Shown one piece after another: positions 26,791 to 36,720 of a DNA stretch of 64,000 nucleotides. The translations under genes were made by a program, and so were the position numbers. A model generated the notes under the pieces. It was not told where the DNA came from and ran no database searches. It was given only the letters and a program-made list of their open reading frames with translations. The stretch is from the NCBI RefSeq assembly GCF_009833965.1, contig NZ_CP047165.1, positions 1,550,001 through 1,614,000 of the forward strand, in the 5' to 3' direction. This DNA comes from Pelistega ratti. GTDB taxonomy: Bacteria; Pseudomonadota; Gammaproteobacteria; Burkholderiales; Burkholderiaceae_B. The number at the start of each line of letters is the position of its first letter. The stretch's first letter is position 1.

Positions 26791-27618
26791 TTATTTACGC
26801 TTACGACGTGAGACAATCATATTGTCTGTACGTTTATTACGGCGAGTTTTGTAACCTTTAGTTGGAGTACCCCATGGGCTCACAGGTTCACGTGCCTCAC
26901 CAGTACGACCTTCACCACCACCATGTGGGTGATCTACTGGGTTCATTGCCACACCGCGTACGGTTGGACGAATACCACGCCAACGTACAGCACCTGCTTT
27001 ACCGATTTGACGTAAGCTATGTTCACCATTACTTACTTCACCGATAGTCGCACGGCAGTCGATATTGACTAAACGAACTTCGCCAGAACGTAAACGTACT
27101 TGAGCATAAACACCTTCACGAGCCATTAGTACAGCAGAAGCACCTGCAGAACGTACTAATTGTGCACCTTTACCAGGTTGTAACTCGATGCAGTGAATAG
27201 TTGTACCCACTGGAATGTTACGAATAGGCATTGTGTTACCTACACGGATAGGTACTTCTTTACCAGATTCGATAACGGCACCCGCTTCTAAGTTACGAGG
27301 AGCAATAATGTAACGGCGTTCACCGTCAGCATAGCAAACTAATGCAATGTGTGCTGTACGGTTAGGATCGTATTCGATACGCTCAACTTTTGCAGGGATA
27401 CCATCTTTATTGCGACGGAAATCGACAATACGGTAGTGTGATTTATGACCACCACCACGATGACGTACAGTAATATGACCGTTGTTGTTACGGCCAGAAC
27501 TACGTTTTTGTGACTCTAATAGCGCAGCAAATGGTACACCTTTGTGTAGATTAGGTGTAACCACCTTAATCATGCCACGGCGACCAGCTGACGTTGGTTT
27601 CATTTTAACTAATGCCAT
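26791..27618 (-). CDS. rplB: 50S ribosomal protein L2
   Basis: 275 residues, full length. It contains the highly conserved [17 protein letters not shown] near the peptidyl-transferase centre (around residue 224) and [18 protein letters not shown] near residue 55. L2 is an essential 23S rRNA binder needed for subunit association. It starts one base from the rplW stop and is followed by rpsS. Confidence 0.98.
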   Translation of the reverse strand: MALVKMKPTSAGRRGMIKVVTPNLHKGVPFAALLESQKRSSGRNNNGHITVRHRGGGHKSHYRIVDFRRNKDGIPAKVERIEYDPNRTAHIALVCYADGERRYIIAPRNLEAGAVIESGKEVPIRVGNTMPIRNIPVGTTIHCIELQPGKGAQLVRSAGASAVLMAREGVYAQVRLRSGEVRLVNIDCRATIGEVSNGEHSLRQIGKAGAVRWRGIRPTVRGVAMNPVDHPHGGGEGRTGEAREPVSPWGTPTKGYKTRRNKRTDNMIVSRRKRK

Positions 27619-27619
27619 C

Positions 27620-27922
27620 TTAGTTCACCTCCGAAAAGTCAAGCTCTTGACCTTTTTTGAGCGAAACGTAAGCGATACGGTTGCTACGACGACGACCAGT
27701 ATAACGGCCAGCACGTTTAACTTTACCTTTACGGTTCAGAACAGAGACAGACTCAACTTCTACTTTAAAAAGCATTTCAACAGCTGCTTTAATTTCTGGT
27801 TTAGTTGCATCAGGAACCACACGTAAAGCAATTTGTGGTTTCGCGCCAGATTCAGCAATAAAGGTTGCTTTTTCTGTGATGACTGGAGCCAGAATTACTT
27901 GCAATAAACGTTCTGCTTTCAT
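27620..27922 (-). CDS. rplW: 50S ribosomal protein L23
   Basis: 100 residues. [16 protein letters not shown] at the start, [19 protein letters not shown] in the middle and a basic [20 protein letters not shown] loop match L23, the docking site of trigger factor and SRP at the tunnel exit. Its start overlaps the rplD stop by 4 bases (ATGA), indicating coupled translation. Confidence 0.97.
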   Translation of the reverse strand: MKAERLLQVILAPVITEKATFIAESGAKPQIALRVVPDATKPEIKAAVEMLFKVEVESVSVLNRKGKVKRAGRYTGRRRSNRIAYVSLKKGQELDFSEVN

Positions 27923-28539
27923 CCTAAGATCTCCTCAAATTGAGCGATTGCTGCTTTAGTAATTAACACTTTTTTGTAGTGTACTAAAGATAGCGGATCA
28001 GCGTAACGTGGCTCAACAACAGCAACGTGTGGTAAGTTACGAGTAGCAAGATAAGTATTCTCATCTACTGCATCTGTAATAACAAGTACAGAATCTAAAC
28101 CCATTGCTTTAAGTTTTGTTGCAGCCAATTTTGTTTTAGGGGTATCGAATGTGAAAGAATCCACAACAGCGATACGATCTTCACGAGCTAATTGTGACAA
28201 GATTGAACGGATACCAGCACGGTACATTTTCTTGTTCACTTTTTGAGTAAAGTTCTCGTCAGGAGAGTTAGGGAACGTACGACCACCTCCACGCCATAAT
28301 GGTGAAGAAGACATACCAGCGCGCGCACGACCTGTGCCTTTTTGACGCCATGGTTTTTTAGTCGTGTGTTTAACTTCTGCACGATCTTTTTGAGCACGAT
28401 TACCACTACGTGCATTTGCTTGATAAGCAACCACGATTTGGTGAATCAATGCTTCATTGAACTCGCGACCAAAAATTGTATCTGGTGCACTAACTGTTGC
28501 ACTAGATTGACCTTGTTCATTTAGGAGCTTAAGATCCAT
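27919..28539 (-). CDS. rplD: 50S ribosomal protein L4
   Basis: 206 residues. The extended tunnel loop is visible as [20 protein letters not shown], followed by WRGGGRTFP; no loop deletion or the known macrolide-resistance changes are obvious. In enterobacteria L4 also represses the S10 operon by binding its leader. Here the operon's usual first gene rpsJ is elsewhere, so any such control would act on a new leader before rplC. The start shares one base with the rplC stop (TAATG). Confidence 0.97.
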   Translation of the reverse strand: MDLKLLNEQGQSSATVSAPDTIFGREFNEALIHQIVVAYQANARSGNRAQKDRAEVKHTTKKPWRQKGTGRARAGMSSSPLWRGGGRTFPNSPDENFTQKVNKKMYRAGIRSILSQLAREDRIAVVDSFTFDTPKTKLAATKLKAMGLDSVLVITDAVDENTYLATRNLPHVAVVEPRYADPLSLVHYKKVLITKAAIAQFEEILG

Positions 28540-29228
28540 TATTTGGCTCCTTTAGCTGACATTTTAATTGCAGGTAAAACAACGATATTTGCGTTCTTGT
28601 GGCCAGGAACTGCACCTTTAACCAACAATAAACCACGTTCAGCATCTACACGAACGATGTCAAGATTTTGAACAGTACGTGTAACGTCACCTAAGTGACC
28701 CGCCATCGTTTTACCAGGGAAAATACGACCAGGATCTTGTGCTTGACCGATAGAACCAGGAACACGGTGTGAACGAGAGTTACCGTGAGAAGCACGTTGA
28801 GAACCGAAGTTGTGACGTTTGATAGTACCAGCAAAACCTTTACCGATTGTTGTACCTTGAACATCTACTTTTTGACCAACTGCAAATACACTATCAACAG
28901 CCACAACAGCACCTGCTGTAAATTCAGCTGCTTTTGCAGGATCTAAACGGAACTCTTTAAGAATTGAACCAGCTTCAACGCCAGCTTTAGCATAGTGACC
29001 AGCTTGAGCTTTAGTCACACGAGTTGCACGGCGAGTACCGTAAGCAACTTGTACCGCTGCATAACCATCAGTTTCGATAGACTTAACTTGAGTAACACGG
29101 TTGTTAGAAACGTCTAGTACAGTTACTGGAATAGACTCGCCATCCTCAGTAAATACACGCATCATGCCAACCTTGCGACCCACAAGCCCTAACCGATGAG
29201 CGGCAGGTGTAGGTGTCGTATTCGACAT
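28539..29228 (-). CDS. rplC: 50S ribosomal protein L3
   Basis: About 229 residues beginning [19 protein letters not shown], chosen because homologues in Bordetella begin the same way and GGAG lies 6 bases upstream; a 4-residue longer start exists. The core shows [16 protein letters not shown] and [18 protein letters not shown], close to the peptidyl-transferase centre. The Ala-rich N-terminal extension is an Alcaligenaceae mark and my best taxonomic clue. It is the first gene of its operon here because rpsJ lies 5.8 kb upstream. Confidence 0.97.
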   Translation of the reverse strand: MSNTTPTPAAHRLGLVGRKVGMMRVFTEDGESIPVTVLDVSNNRVTQVKSIETDGYAAVQVAYGTRRATRVTKAQAGHYAKAGVEAGSILKEFRLDPAKAAEFTAGAVVAVDSVFAVGQKVDVQGTTIGKGFAGTIKRHNFGSQRASHGNSRSHRVPGSIGQAQDPGRIFPGKTMAGHLGDVTRTVQNLDIVRVDAERGLLLVKGAVPGHKNANIVVLPAIKMSAKGAK

Positions 29229-29284
29229 CATTTTCTCCATACCTCACTACGATTGGTGAGACGCTAAAATATTAATCAATAGGT

Positions 29285-29314
29285 ATAATACTTTTCTAAC
29301 TGCCTACAACTCAA
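29285..29314 (-). promoter_or_regulatory. Candidate promoter for the rplC operon
   Basis: On the minus strand TTGAGT (29309-29314) and TATTAT (29285-29290) are separated by 18 bp, about 55 bp before the rplC start. A new promoter is required here, since a terminator follows rpsJ and unrelated genes intervene. Assigned by eye only. Confidence 0.4.
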
Positions 29315-29360
29315 GGCATTACCTTATTACCTTTTAGGCAAAAGTATGACACCATTAAAG

Positions 29361-29378
29361 TAACCATAAGTATGGTTA
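29361..29378. repeat. Palindrome upstream of the rplC promoter
   Basis: TAACCATA-AG-TATGGTTA, a perfect 8-bp dyad in the 393-bp rmuC-rplC gap. It lies just upstream of the candidate -35 and could be an operator. The rest of the gap is AT-rich with no coding remnant seen. Confidence 0.35.
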
Positions 29379-29621
29379 GCCTGTTAATTTAACATTTTTC
29401 TTATTCTCTGACAAGGAAAATGCTTAAAATGTTGTAAAAAAATCCTTTTTTTCAATGGTTTATCGCTTTTTTACAAAAAATCCCTTAAAAACACTCCTTA
29501 TCCCCACCCCAATATAGATAATACACCAGGAAAATAAGGGGTAAGTTTTACGATAAAGCATAGTTAAGAAGCTATCCTATCAATTCCTTCCTATCGCTCT
29601 TCTATAAAAATTACCTTGTAC

Positions 29622-31151
29622 TTACTCCTTTAATGCCTGCTCATTGGTATCTGCTTTCTCTGGCAATACCTTATATAATGCCGTCATATCAACACTAGCA
29701 TCTGTTATATCAAGCTCTGGCATCGTTTTAGCGGCTTTAGTGGATAGTGTTTTAAATCGCTCTATCTTTCCTATTAATCCTCGATTTCCTGCAAAACTCG
29801 TAATCGTATTATTATAGTGTTTACTGACCTGTGTAAATGCGATACCAAGTCGCTGTAGGTGTTCTGCAATCGTTACCACTTGATTATAAATATCAACTGC
29901 TTTATCACCAATTTCTAAGACTTGCTGGTTACTGTTCGCTATTTTCCAAAGATTATGTATCGTTCGTAATGTTGGCATTAATGTTGTTTGAGAAACCATC
30001 ACCACTCCCTTATGATAAGCATACTGGAATAAGGCAGGATCTTGCTTTAATGCCTCAATATAAGCCGCCTCAATCGGCATAAACATCAACACAAACCCTA
30101 ATGATTCTCCCGCCATTAAAGCACTATAATCTTTATGTGCAAGTTCATCAATATGATTTTTAACATCTCTAAGATGTATTTTTAGATAGTGTGCCACTTT
30201 CTCTGTATTCGCTTCTACCATAGCCGCTTGATACGCATTTAAAGAAACTTTACTATCTACTATAATGTGTTTATGATCAGGTAAAATTAACACGACATCA
30301 GGAATAAATGTCTTACCAGCCTCATCTTTATAATGTTGCTGTGTCAAATAATGTAAGTCTTTTTGTAAGCCTACTTGTTCCAAGGCATTTTCTAATTGTA
30401 CTTCTCCCCAATTACCTAAAATTTTCTTATTCCCTTTTAACGCAGAGGCCAGATTCTGTGCTTCTTCACTCATTTTTAAGCCTAAGTCTTTCACAAATTT
30501 AATTTGTTCTGATAAGGCAGTTTGGTCTTTACTTGCTTCTGAGTGAATATCATTTACCCGTTTTTTAAAGCTTTCTATTTGTTCTTTAAACGGTTGAAGC
30601 AATTGTTCAATACTATTTTTATTTTGAAGTTCAAATTTTTCAGATTTTTTCTCTAAGATGCTATTCGCCAAATTTTCAAATTGTGTACTCAATTCTGCCT
30701 TGCTTTTATCAAACTGCATTTGTTGCTGTACTAAATTTTTCTCTTTTTGTTCTATCTCTATATGAAGACGTGCTAAAGCTTTCTCTGATTCATTATATTG
30801 ATGATAGAGTTCACGTTGTTCGGCCTCTAATCGACTAATCTGTTCTTTTCTTTCAATTAACTGCTTATCTTTTTCTTCAATAGTACTCTCTCTACGAGCT
30901 AATTCTTGCTCTCGCTCATCTAATGTTTCTTCCAAGACATAATAATCATGACGCATTTGTTGTAAAGCATTTTCAGTCTTAGATAGCGAATCTATCAAAC
31001 GCATATTATGTTCATCTAATTGGCTAATCTGATGGCTAACTTTTAATCGATTAAATCGCTTATAAATCAACTGTGCCACCATCACAATGACACAAAGGGC
31101 TATAATTCCCCACAATATTTCTACTTGAAAATACCACTCTACTTGGCTCAC
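29622..31151 (-). CDS. rmuC: DNA recombination protein RmuC
   Basis: 509 residues. One N-terminal membrane segment (IIALCVIVMVAQLIY), a long coiled coil (residues about 35-200, rich in Glu/Gln/Lys) and the RmuC nuclease-like domain with GNWGEVQLENALEQVGL, IPDVVLILPDHKHIIVDSKV and VLMFMPIEAAYIEAL. In E. coli RmuC limits inversions at short inverted repeats. That is of interest here because the window carries a putative invertible locus, though no functional link is shown. It stands between rplC and a VOC gene with its own transcription unit. Confidence 0.93.
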   Translation of the reverse strand: MSQVEWYFQVEILWGIIALCVIVMVAQLIYKRFNRLKVSHQISQLDEHNMRLIDSLSKTENALQQMRHDYYVLEETLDEREQELARRESTIEEKDKQLIERKEQISRLEAEQRELYHQYNESEKALARLHIEIEQKEKNLVQQQMQFDKSKAELSTQFENLANSILEKKSEKFELQNKNSIEQLLQPFKEQIESFKKRVNDIHSEASKDQTALSEQIKFVKDLGLKMSEEAQNLASALKGNKKILGNWGEVQLENALEQVGLQKDLHYLTQQHYKDEAGKTFIPDVVLILPDHKHIIVDSKVSLNAYQAAMVEANTEKVAHYLKIHLRDVKNHIDELAHKDYSALMAGESLGFVLMFMPIEAAYIEALKQDPALFQYAYHKGVVMVSQTTLMPTLRTIHNLWKIANSNQQVLEIGDKAVDIYNQVVTIAEHLQRLGIAFTQVSKHYNNTITSFAGNRGLIGKIERFKTLSTKAAKTMPELDITDASVDMTALYKVLPEKADTNEQALKE

Positions 31152-31481
31152 ACTAAACCTCTTTTTGTATAAAAATGATGACTAATAGACTATCCATCCC
31201 AAAATTAGCTGTTTATTATGCCATATTTCCTATTTATTCATAAAACGACAAATTGGCAAAAAATAGAGATGCTTATTCTATTTATAATAGAAAAATCTTA
31301 ATAACCTTAATATAAGAGTTATCTACCTATGATTAAAAATAAAAAGAGTAAATAACAAATTGTTCATAGGTAAAGAAAACGTAGCGATGACTACATACTT
31401 TAAATTTAAAGATAAGTATAAAAAATACTTAAAGTCTATGGATAGTGTATTTCCCCCTAGGTACATTATCCAAAATATACA
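31152..31481. other. Intergenic region between VOC gene and rmuC
   Basis: About 330 bp, AT-rich. It contains a small stem AAGTAT-AAAAA-ATACTT near 31416-31432 and an imperfect dyad around GGATAGTGTA and TACATTATCC (31440-31471) just after the VOC stop. No RNA gene or coding remnant was recognised. Confidence 0.4.
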
Positions 31482-31871
31482 CTATGCTGTTATATATTGG
31501 CTTACTTCTATTAAATTACCATCAGGATCACGAAAATAAATAGATTGTATTTTACCTAATGCACCTGTACGGGGAACAATGCCCTCAATAATATCTACTT
31601 TTTTAGCCTGTAATTCCTGTAAAACGATTTGTAAATCTGTTTGTGTAATAAAACATAAATCCGCACTTCCACATACAGGATATTGTGCCTTTGGTTCTAT
31701 CTCATGACCTTTTAAATGTAAATTAATTTTTTGCTGGCCAAAATGTAAAGCTATTCGTCCTTGAGCAAATGTCTCTGCCCGCATACCCATCACCTGAGTA
31801 TAAAACTCAACTGTTCGCTCAATATCAGCTACTGTTAGCACAAAATGATCTAATCGCTCAATTTGCATCAT
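31482..31871 (-). CDS. VOC (glyoxalase/bleomycin-resistance-like) family protein
   Basis: 129 residues, the usual single-domain pair of beta-alpha-beta-beta-beta units. IERLDHFVLTVADIERTVEFY at the start (first metal-site histidine in LDHFV) and IYFRDPDGNLIEVSQY at the end (glutamate ligand) are typical of GLOD5-like members. Substrate unknown; these proteins act as metal-dependent lyases, dioxygenases or drug binders. Two adjacent ATGs follow AAGGATAG; the second (31868) is equally likely. No operon partner. Confidence 0.85.
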   Translation of the reverse strand: MMQIERLDHFVLTVADIERTVEFYTQVMGMRAETFAQGRIALHFGQQKINLHLKGHEIEPKAQYPVCGSADLCFITQTDLQIVLQELQAKKVDIIEGIVPRTGALGKIQSIYFRDPDGNLIEVSQYITA

Positions 31872-32042
31872 CTATCCTTCTTTATATACATTCCCTATTC
31901 AGAAAATACACTATAACATGGATATTTACACATCATATTTGGTAGATTTAAAACTAAATGAGACATCTATAAAATAATACATATAGCAAGAGACTTATTA
32001 TTTATGCTAATACAACCCCAATATTTTTAGAATACTTTACCA

Positions 32043-32085
32043 AATAAAAAGACTTCCACCATTGACTAAGCAATCATAGAAGTCT
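32043..32085 (-). terminator. Terminator after metQ
   Basis: Two-part stem: AGACTTC / GAAGTCT (32050-32056 with 32079-32085) enclosing ATTG / CAAT. On the minus strand a T-rich stretch follows. It ends the metNIQ unit. Confidence 0.7.
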
Positions 32086-32129
32086 ATAGAAAATAAATAG
32101 TTAATATTTAAACTAATATATCTATCAAA

Positions 32130-32912
32130 TTAAAACGCAGGAACAACAGCACCTTTGTATTTATCCTCAATAAATTTTTTCACTTCAGCTGATTGAAGTG
32201 CTTTTACTAAGGCTTTAATTTCTGGTTTATCAACATTTTCTGGTAGTGTTGCCAAGAAGTTAGCATAAGGTGAGTTTGCATCTTCGATAAATAATGCTTG
32301 CTCAACAGGGTTTAGTCCTGCCTCAAGTGCATAGTTTGCATTAATGAGTGCAAAAGTTACATCATCTAATACACGGGGTAATGTTGCTACTTCTAGCTCA
32401 ACAAATTTAAGTTTTTTAGGATTCTCGGTAATATCTGCTGCGGTTGCAAAAATATTATTAGGATCTTTTAGTTTGATTAAACCTTGTTTTTCAATTAATA
32501 GTAAAGCACGTGCATTATTTGATGGGTCATTAGGAATAGCTACTTTAGCACCCTCAGGAATTTCATCACCTTTCTTTAATTTATTAGAGTACGCACCAAA
32601 AGGCTCTACATGAACATTCCCTACAGAGACAATATTCATACCACGATCTTTATTAAAAGAATCTAGGTAAGGTTTATGTTGGAAAAAGTTAGCATCAATC
32701 GCTTTTTCATGTACCTGTATATTAGGTTGTACATAATCGGTAAAGACACGAATATCTAAATCCACACCCTCTTTTGCAAGCGTTGGTTTAATAGCTTCCA
32801 AAATTTCCGCATGAGGAACAGGTGTTGCTGCTACACTGACTTTAGCGGCTTGAGCACCTGTTACTGCAATACTAGCCAGTGCAAAAGCACCCAAAATTTG
32901 TTTTAATTTCAT
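32130..32912 (-). CDS. metQ: Methionine ABC transporter substrate-binding protein
   Basis: About 260 residues from the ATG that follows AGGAGAAATAAA; a GTG-started extension to 32996 lacks a site and would bury the signal peptide. The signal peptide MKLKQILGAFALAS...AQA has no lipobox cysteine, so the protein should be soluble periplasmic, unlike E. coli MetQ. The NlpA/MetQ fold shows VAATPVPHAEILE, NIQVHEKAIDANFFQHKPYL and VAIPNDPSNNARALLLIE, typical of D/L-methionine binders. It lies 202 bp after metI with a hairpin between. Confidence 0.93.
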   Translation of the reverse strand: MKLKQILGAFALASIAVTGAQAAKVSVAATPVPHAEILEAIKPTLAKEGVDLDIRVFTDYVQPNIQVHEKAIDANFFQHKPYLDSFNKDRGMNIVSVGNVHVEPFGAYSNKLKKGDEIPEGAKVAIPNDPSNNARALLLIEKQGLIKLKDPNNIFATAADITENPKKLKFVELEVATLPRVLDDVTFALINANYALEAGLNPVEQALFIEDANSPYANFLATLPENVDKPEIKALVKALQSAEVKKFIEDKYKGAVVPAF

Positions 32913-33067
32913 TTTATTTCTCCTAAAAATAGAATAATCAATTATTAAACAGTTACCTTTTCTCTTATAAAGATTAAGGTCACTTATACACCCCACGATA
33001 GGGATAGTCGTACTTATATTTCACCTGCAATATACAAGAAATACACAAGCAAAATTGCCTTTTATGG

Positions 33068-33103
33068 TGTGGATATATCCGTCTTATAAGAGGTCTATCC
33101 ACA
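33068..33103 (-). promoter_or_regulatory. Intercistronic hairpin between metI and metQ
   Basis: Stem TGTGGATA / TATCCACA (33068-33075 with 33096-33103) with a structured loop. It lies 12 bp after the metI stop. No full T-run follows on the minus strand, so it may stabilise or process the mRNA to raise metQ over metNI rather than terminate. Confidence 0.4.
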
Positions 33104-33114
33104 CAAAAATCTAC

Positions 33115-33774
33115 TTATTTACGTGTAAACCTAGCGACAAAATAATCACCAATCATCTGCATCAGTTGTACCATAATCACAATAATCACCACTGTTGCAT
33201 ACATCATTTCATATTGGAATCGTTGATACCCATAGCGTACGGCAATATCACCTAAGCCACCAGCACCCAACACACCTGCCATCGCCGAATATCCTACTAA
33301 AGCAATTGCCGTTACTGTAATCGCACTAATAATGCCTGTTAGCGATTCTGGTAATAAAGAATACACCACTGTTTGGAAAGGGGTTGCTCCCATCGCCTTA
33401 CTGGCTTCAATAATACCCGGATCAAGCTCACGCAAGACATTTTCAACAAGACGCACAAAGAATGCTACCGCACCGATCACTAAAGGTGTAATCACCCCTG
33501 CTACCCCAATAGAAGTACCGACTATTAACTTACTTAATGGCATCACCGCCATAATCAGAATAATAAAAGGAATAGAGCGAAGAACATTCACGACAAATGA
33601 TAATAAACGATAGGCTGTTTTATTTTCCAATAGTTGCCCTTCACTAATCAAGAATAAATACATTCCAATAGGAATACCAATAAAGACAATAAAAGGCATT
33701 GGAATAAGTACCATCAATAAAGTATCAATTGTCCCCTGACCAATTTGATCCCAATTAATCACTGACCAGTTCAT
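33115..33774 (-). CDS. metI: Methionine ABC transporter permease
   Basis: 219 residues, about five membrane segments, with the BPD permease EAA-type loop EASKAMGATPFQTVVYSLLP (about residue 140) that couples to the ATPase, and the C-terminal GAGGLGDIAVRYGYQRF typical of MetI. The start overlaps the metN stop by 4 bases. It forms the inner-membrane channel of the MetNIQ methionine importer. Confidence 0.95.
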   Translation of the reverse strand: MNWSVINWDQIGQGTIDTLLMVLIPMPFIVFIGIPIGMYLFLISEGQLLENKTAYRLLSFVVNVLRSIPFIILIMAVMPLSKLIVGTSIGVAGVITPLVIGAVAFFVRLVENVLRELDPGIIEASKAMGATPFQTVVYSLLPESLTGIISAITVTAIALVGYSAMAGVLGAGGLGDIAVRYGYQRFQYEMMYATVVIIVIMVQLMQMIGDYFVARFTRK

Positions 33775-34796
33775 GCTTGTAATACCTCCACATCTACATT
33801 TTTTTCTTTAAAAAATGTTTGCATTTTTTGCTGTGTTTCTTCAATCGATTTTCCTTCAGGGTAATTCACAACAATCACTAACTGCCCAAAAGGCGTATCT
33901 TTAATCTTACCCACTGCACCTTGGAAAATACTCAGGCTTAATCCTAATTCTTGACTAATTTGACTTAATAACGGTTCTGCGGCTGCCTGACCATGATACG
34001 TTAGGCGAATCACATCACCTTGAATATCATGCACAAACAACTTCCAACCATCTGCATCTACACCACTTTCACTCAATAATGCTAATGTTGTATCATGTTG
34101 CGGATGAAGAAATACCTCTACTACTTCACCTTGCTCAACAATCTTACCCCCATCAATTACGGCTACTTGATCACAAATATTGCGAATAACATCCATACTA
34201 TGTGTAATCAATACAATCGTAATCCCAAGCGTACGATTAATCTCATTTAATAAAGCCAAGACCGATTGTGTCGTTTCAGGATCAAGTGCACTGGTTGCCT
34301 CATCACAGAGTAAAATTTTGGGATCCATGGTTAAGGCACGAGCAATACCTACCCTTTGCTTTTGTCCACCTGATAACTGGCGAGGATACTTATGGATATG
34401 ATCTTCTAAACCAACCAGTTTTAATAACTCTAATGCCCTTGTTTTACGAGTCGCTTTATCAACGCCTGCAATACGCATAGGATAGATAACATTATCAAGT
34501 ACTGTACGAGAATTCAATAAATTAAAGTGCTGAAAGACCATACCAATTTGCTGGCGTAGGTGACGTAACTCACCATCAGATAACTTGGTAATATCTGTTC
34601 CATCAATAATCACTTCACCCTCATCTGGGCGTTCTAATAGATTAATCATTCGGATAAGGGTTGATTTACCGGCTCCTGAACGACCAATAATACCAAAGAC
34701 TTTTCCTGCTTCAATAGTAAGGTTAATCCCTTGCAAGGCATGGAGTACTTTTTCTTTAGTCCGAAAATATTTATGTATATTTTTTATTTGAATCAA
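33771..34796 (-). CDS. metN: Methionine ABC transporter ATP-binding protein
   Basis: 341 residues. Walker A GRSGAGKST, Q-loop MVFQHFNLL, signature LSGGQKQRVGIARAL and Walker B ILLCDEATSALD in the first 230 residues. The C-terminal 95 residues form the NIL/ACT-like domain through which methionine inhibits transport. The start is TTG with AGGGA seven bases upstream. It is first of the metN-metI-metQ unit; a long AT palindrome lies 67 bp upstream. Confidence 0.96.
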   Translation of the reverse strand: MIQIKNIHKYFRTKEKVLHALQGINLTIEAGKVFGIIGRSGAGKSTLIRMINLLERPDEGEVIIDGTDITKLSDGELRHLRQQIGMVFQHFNLLNSRTVLDNVIYPMRIAGVDKATRKTRALELLKLVGLEDHIHKYPRQLSGGQKQRVGIARALTMDPKILLCDEATSALDPETTQSVLALLNEINRTLGITIVLITHSMDVIRNICDQVAVIDGGKIVEQGEVVEVFLHPQHDTTLALLSESGVDADGWKLFVHDIQGDVIRLTYHGQAAAEPLLSQISQELGLSLSIFQGAVGKIKDTPFGQLVIVVNYPEGKSIEETQQKMQTFFKEKNVDVEVLQA

Positions 34797-34862
34797 GATA
34801 TATCCCTATCCAAAATATTATCACTAAATCACTTATTTTTAATATAAGCGTAATATTATCAC

Positions 34863-34900
34863 TTTTAGTAATATAATCAAGCATTATATTATTACTAAAA
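34863..34900. promoter_or_regulatory. Long AT-rich palindrome upstream of metN
   Basis: Arms TTTTAGTAAT (34863-34872) and ATTACTAAAA (34891-34900) with further pairing inward (TATAAT / ATTATA). It lies between the rpsJ terminator and metN, where the metN promoter must be. It could be an operator or a cruciform-prone hairpin. It does not match MetJ boxes or a SAM riboswitch. Confidence 0.35.
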
Positions 34901-34940
34901 GAAATAAGAAAATGCCTTATCTTTACGTTATCTCATAAAT

Positions 34941-34964
34941 AAAAAGCCGTGCTGATGGCACGGC
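34941..34964 (-). terminator. Terminator after rpsJ (end of str operon)
   Basis: Perfect GC-rich stem GCCGTGC / GCACGGC with loop TGATG; on the minus strand it is followed by TTTTTATTTAT. It cuts rpsJ off from everything downstream and so confirms the split of the S10 operon. Confidence 0.92.
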
Positions 34965-35008
34965 CTCTTAAATAACTTATAAATAATAGGAGAATATTTA
35001 TATGTTAA

Positions 35009-35320
35009 TTACTGTAAAGCAATCTCTACGTCAACACCTGCTGGTAAGTCTAAACGCATTAAAGCATCAACTGTTTTATCTGTTGGATCAACAATATCCA
35101 TCAAACGCTGGTGTGTACGGATTTCAAATTGGTCACGAGAAGTTTTATTCACGTGCGGAGAACGTAATACGTCATAACGTTTGATACGTGTTGGTAGTGG
35201 TACAGGACCATGCACAACAGCACCAGTACGTTTTGCTGTTTCAACAATTTCAGCAGCTGATTGATCGATTAATTTGTAGTCAAACGCTTTTAAACGAATA
35301 CGAATTTTTTGGTTTTTCAT
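35009..35320 (-). CDS. rpsJ: 30S ribosomal protein S10 (NusE)
   Basis: 103 residues, [19 protein letters not shown] to GVDVEIALQ, with the conserved loop [22 protein letters not shown]10 is part of the 30S head and, as NusE, of antitermination complexes. Here it closes the rpsL-rpsG-fusA-tuf unit and is followed by a strong terminator, instead of leading the rplC operon. It is separated from tuf by 118 bp containing a stem. Confidence 0.98.
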   Translation of the reverse strand: MKNQKIRIRLKAFDYKLIDQSAAEIVETAKRTGAVVHGPVPLPTRIKRYDVLRSPHVNKTSRDQFEIRTHQRLMDIVDPTDKTVDALMRLDLPAGVDVEIALQ

Positions 35321-35383
35321 TTGAATAATCCTAAAGAACAGATTTAAAGAACAATAATAAAAGAACGAATCTTATCATGAGAA

Positions 35384-35412
35384 CACGACTACCCTAAACT
35401 AGAGTAGTCGTG
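35384..35412 (-). promoter_or_regulatory. Stem-loop between tuf and rpsJ
   Basis: A 9-bp stem CACGACTAC / GTAGTCGTG with an 11-nt loop lies just after the tuf stop. There is no T-run, so it is probably an mRNA stability or processing element that sets different EF-Tu and S10 yields. Confidence 0.5.
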
Positions 35413-35438
35413 CAAGAACTTATACCTAACGATATAAA

Positions 35439-36629
35439 TTATTTAGTGATTTTAGAAACCACACCCGCACCTACTGTACGGCCACCTTCACGAATCGCAA
35501 AGCGTAAACCTTCTTCCATCGCAATCGGTGCAATTAACTCTACGTCCATCGCTACGTTATCACCCGGTAACACCATCTCTTTATCCGCTGGTAATGTGAT
35601 GGTACCTGTTACGTCTGTCGTACGGAAGTAGAACTGTGGACGATATCCTTGGAAGAATGGGGTATGACGACCACCTTCTTCTTTTGAAAGAATATACACT
35701 TCTGCCGCAAAGTTTGTGTGTGGCTTAATAGTACCTGGTTTCGCTAATACTTGACCACGCTCAACATCTTCACGTTTTGTACCACGTAGTAATAAACCTA
35801 CGTTATCACCCGCTTGACCTTCGTCAAGTAATTTACGGAACATTTCAACGCCTGTGCAAGTCGTTTTCGCCGTTTCACGGATACCTACGATTTCGATCTC
35901 TTCGCCTACTTTAATGATACCACGCTCAATACGCCCTGTTACCACGGTACCACGACCTGAAATAGAGAACACGTCCTCTACTGGCATTAGGAAAGTACCA
36001 TCAACCGCACGCTCTGGTGTTGGGATGTATGAGTCTAGCGCTTCAGCTAACGCTAAAATGGCTTGCTCACCTAATGGACCTGTATCACCTTCTAGCGCTA
36101 ATTTAGCAGAACCTTTAACGATTGGTGTATCGTCACCTGGGAAGTCGTATTTAGATAATAACTCACGCACTTCCATTTCTACTAACTCTAATAACTCTTC
36201 GTCATCCACCATATCCGCTTTGTTTAAGAATACCACGATGTATGGTACACCTACTTGGCGAGATAATAGAATATGCTCACGTGTTTGTGGCATTGGACCG
36301 TCAGCAGCTGAACATACTAAAATCGCACCGTCCATTTGTGCCGCACCTGTAATCATGTTTTTTACATAGTCAGCGTGTCCTGGGCAGTCTACGTGTGCAT
36401 AGTGACGTGTTGCTGTTTCGTACTCAACGTGTGCTGTATTAATCGTAATACCACGTGCACGCTCTTCAGGAGCGGCATCAATTGCTGAGTAATCTTTCGC
36501 TTCACCACCGAATTTTTTTGCTAATACAGTAGTAATCGCTGCCGTTAATGTGGTTTTACCGTGGTCAACGTGACCAATTGTACCTACGTTTACGTGTGGT
36601 TTGGTACGTTCAAACTTTTCTTTTGCCAT
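35439..36629 (-). CDS. tuf: Translation elongation factor Tu
   Basis: 396 residues, the betaproteobacterial length. GTPase motifs GHVDHGKTT (P-loop), [13 protein letters not shown] and GSA are intact, followed by beta-barrel domains 2 and 3 with [23 protein letters not shown]. It delivers aminoacyl-tRNA to the ribosome. No kirromycin-type substitution is obvious. It lies 91 bp after fusA. Codon use is strongly biased, as expected for a highly expressed gene. No second tuf copy is present in this window. Confidence 0.98.
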   Translation of the reverse strand: MAKEKFERTKPHVNVGTIGHVDHGKTTLTAAITTVLAKKFGGEAKDYSAIDAAPEERARGITINTAHVEYETATRHYAHVDCPGHADYVKNMITGAAQMDGAILVCSAADGPMPQTREHILLSRQVGVPYIVVFLNKADMVDDEELLELVEMEVRELLSKYDFPGDDTPIVKGSAKLALEGDTGPLGEQAILALAEALDSYIPTPERAVDGTFLMPVEDVFSISGRGTVVTGRIERGIIKVGEEIEIVGIRETAKTTCTGVEMFRKLLDEGQAGDNVGLLLRGTKREDVERGQVLAKPGTIKPHTNFAAEVYILSKEEGGRHTPFFQGYRPQFYFRTTDVTGTITLPADKEMVLPGDNVAMDVELIAPIAMEEGLRFAIREGGRTVGAGVVSKITK

Positions 36630-36720
36630 GATTTATATATCCCAATAAATGATGTATATAATGAATTAATTAAATGTGTATCTTTTAGATTATACCAAAA
36701 GATACACGCATATTTATGAA

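Noticed and set aside
34797..34942. SAM riboswitch or MetJ operator before metN
   Set aside because: No AGACGTCT-like boxes and no riboswitch helices; only a simple AT palindrome is visible.
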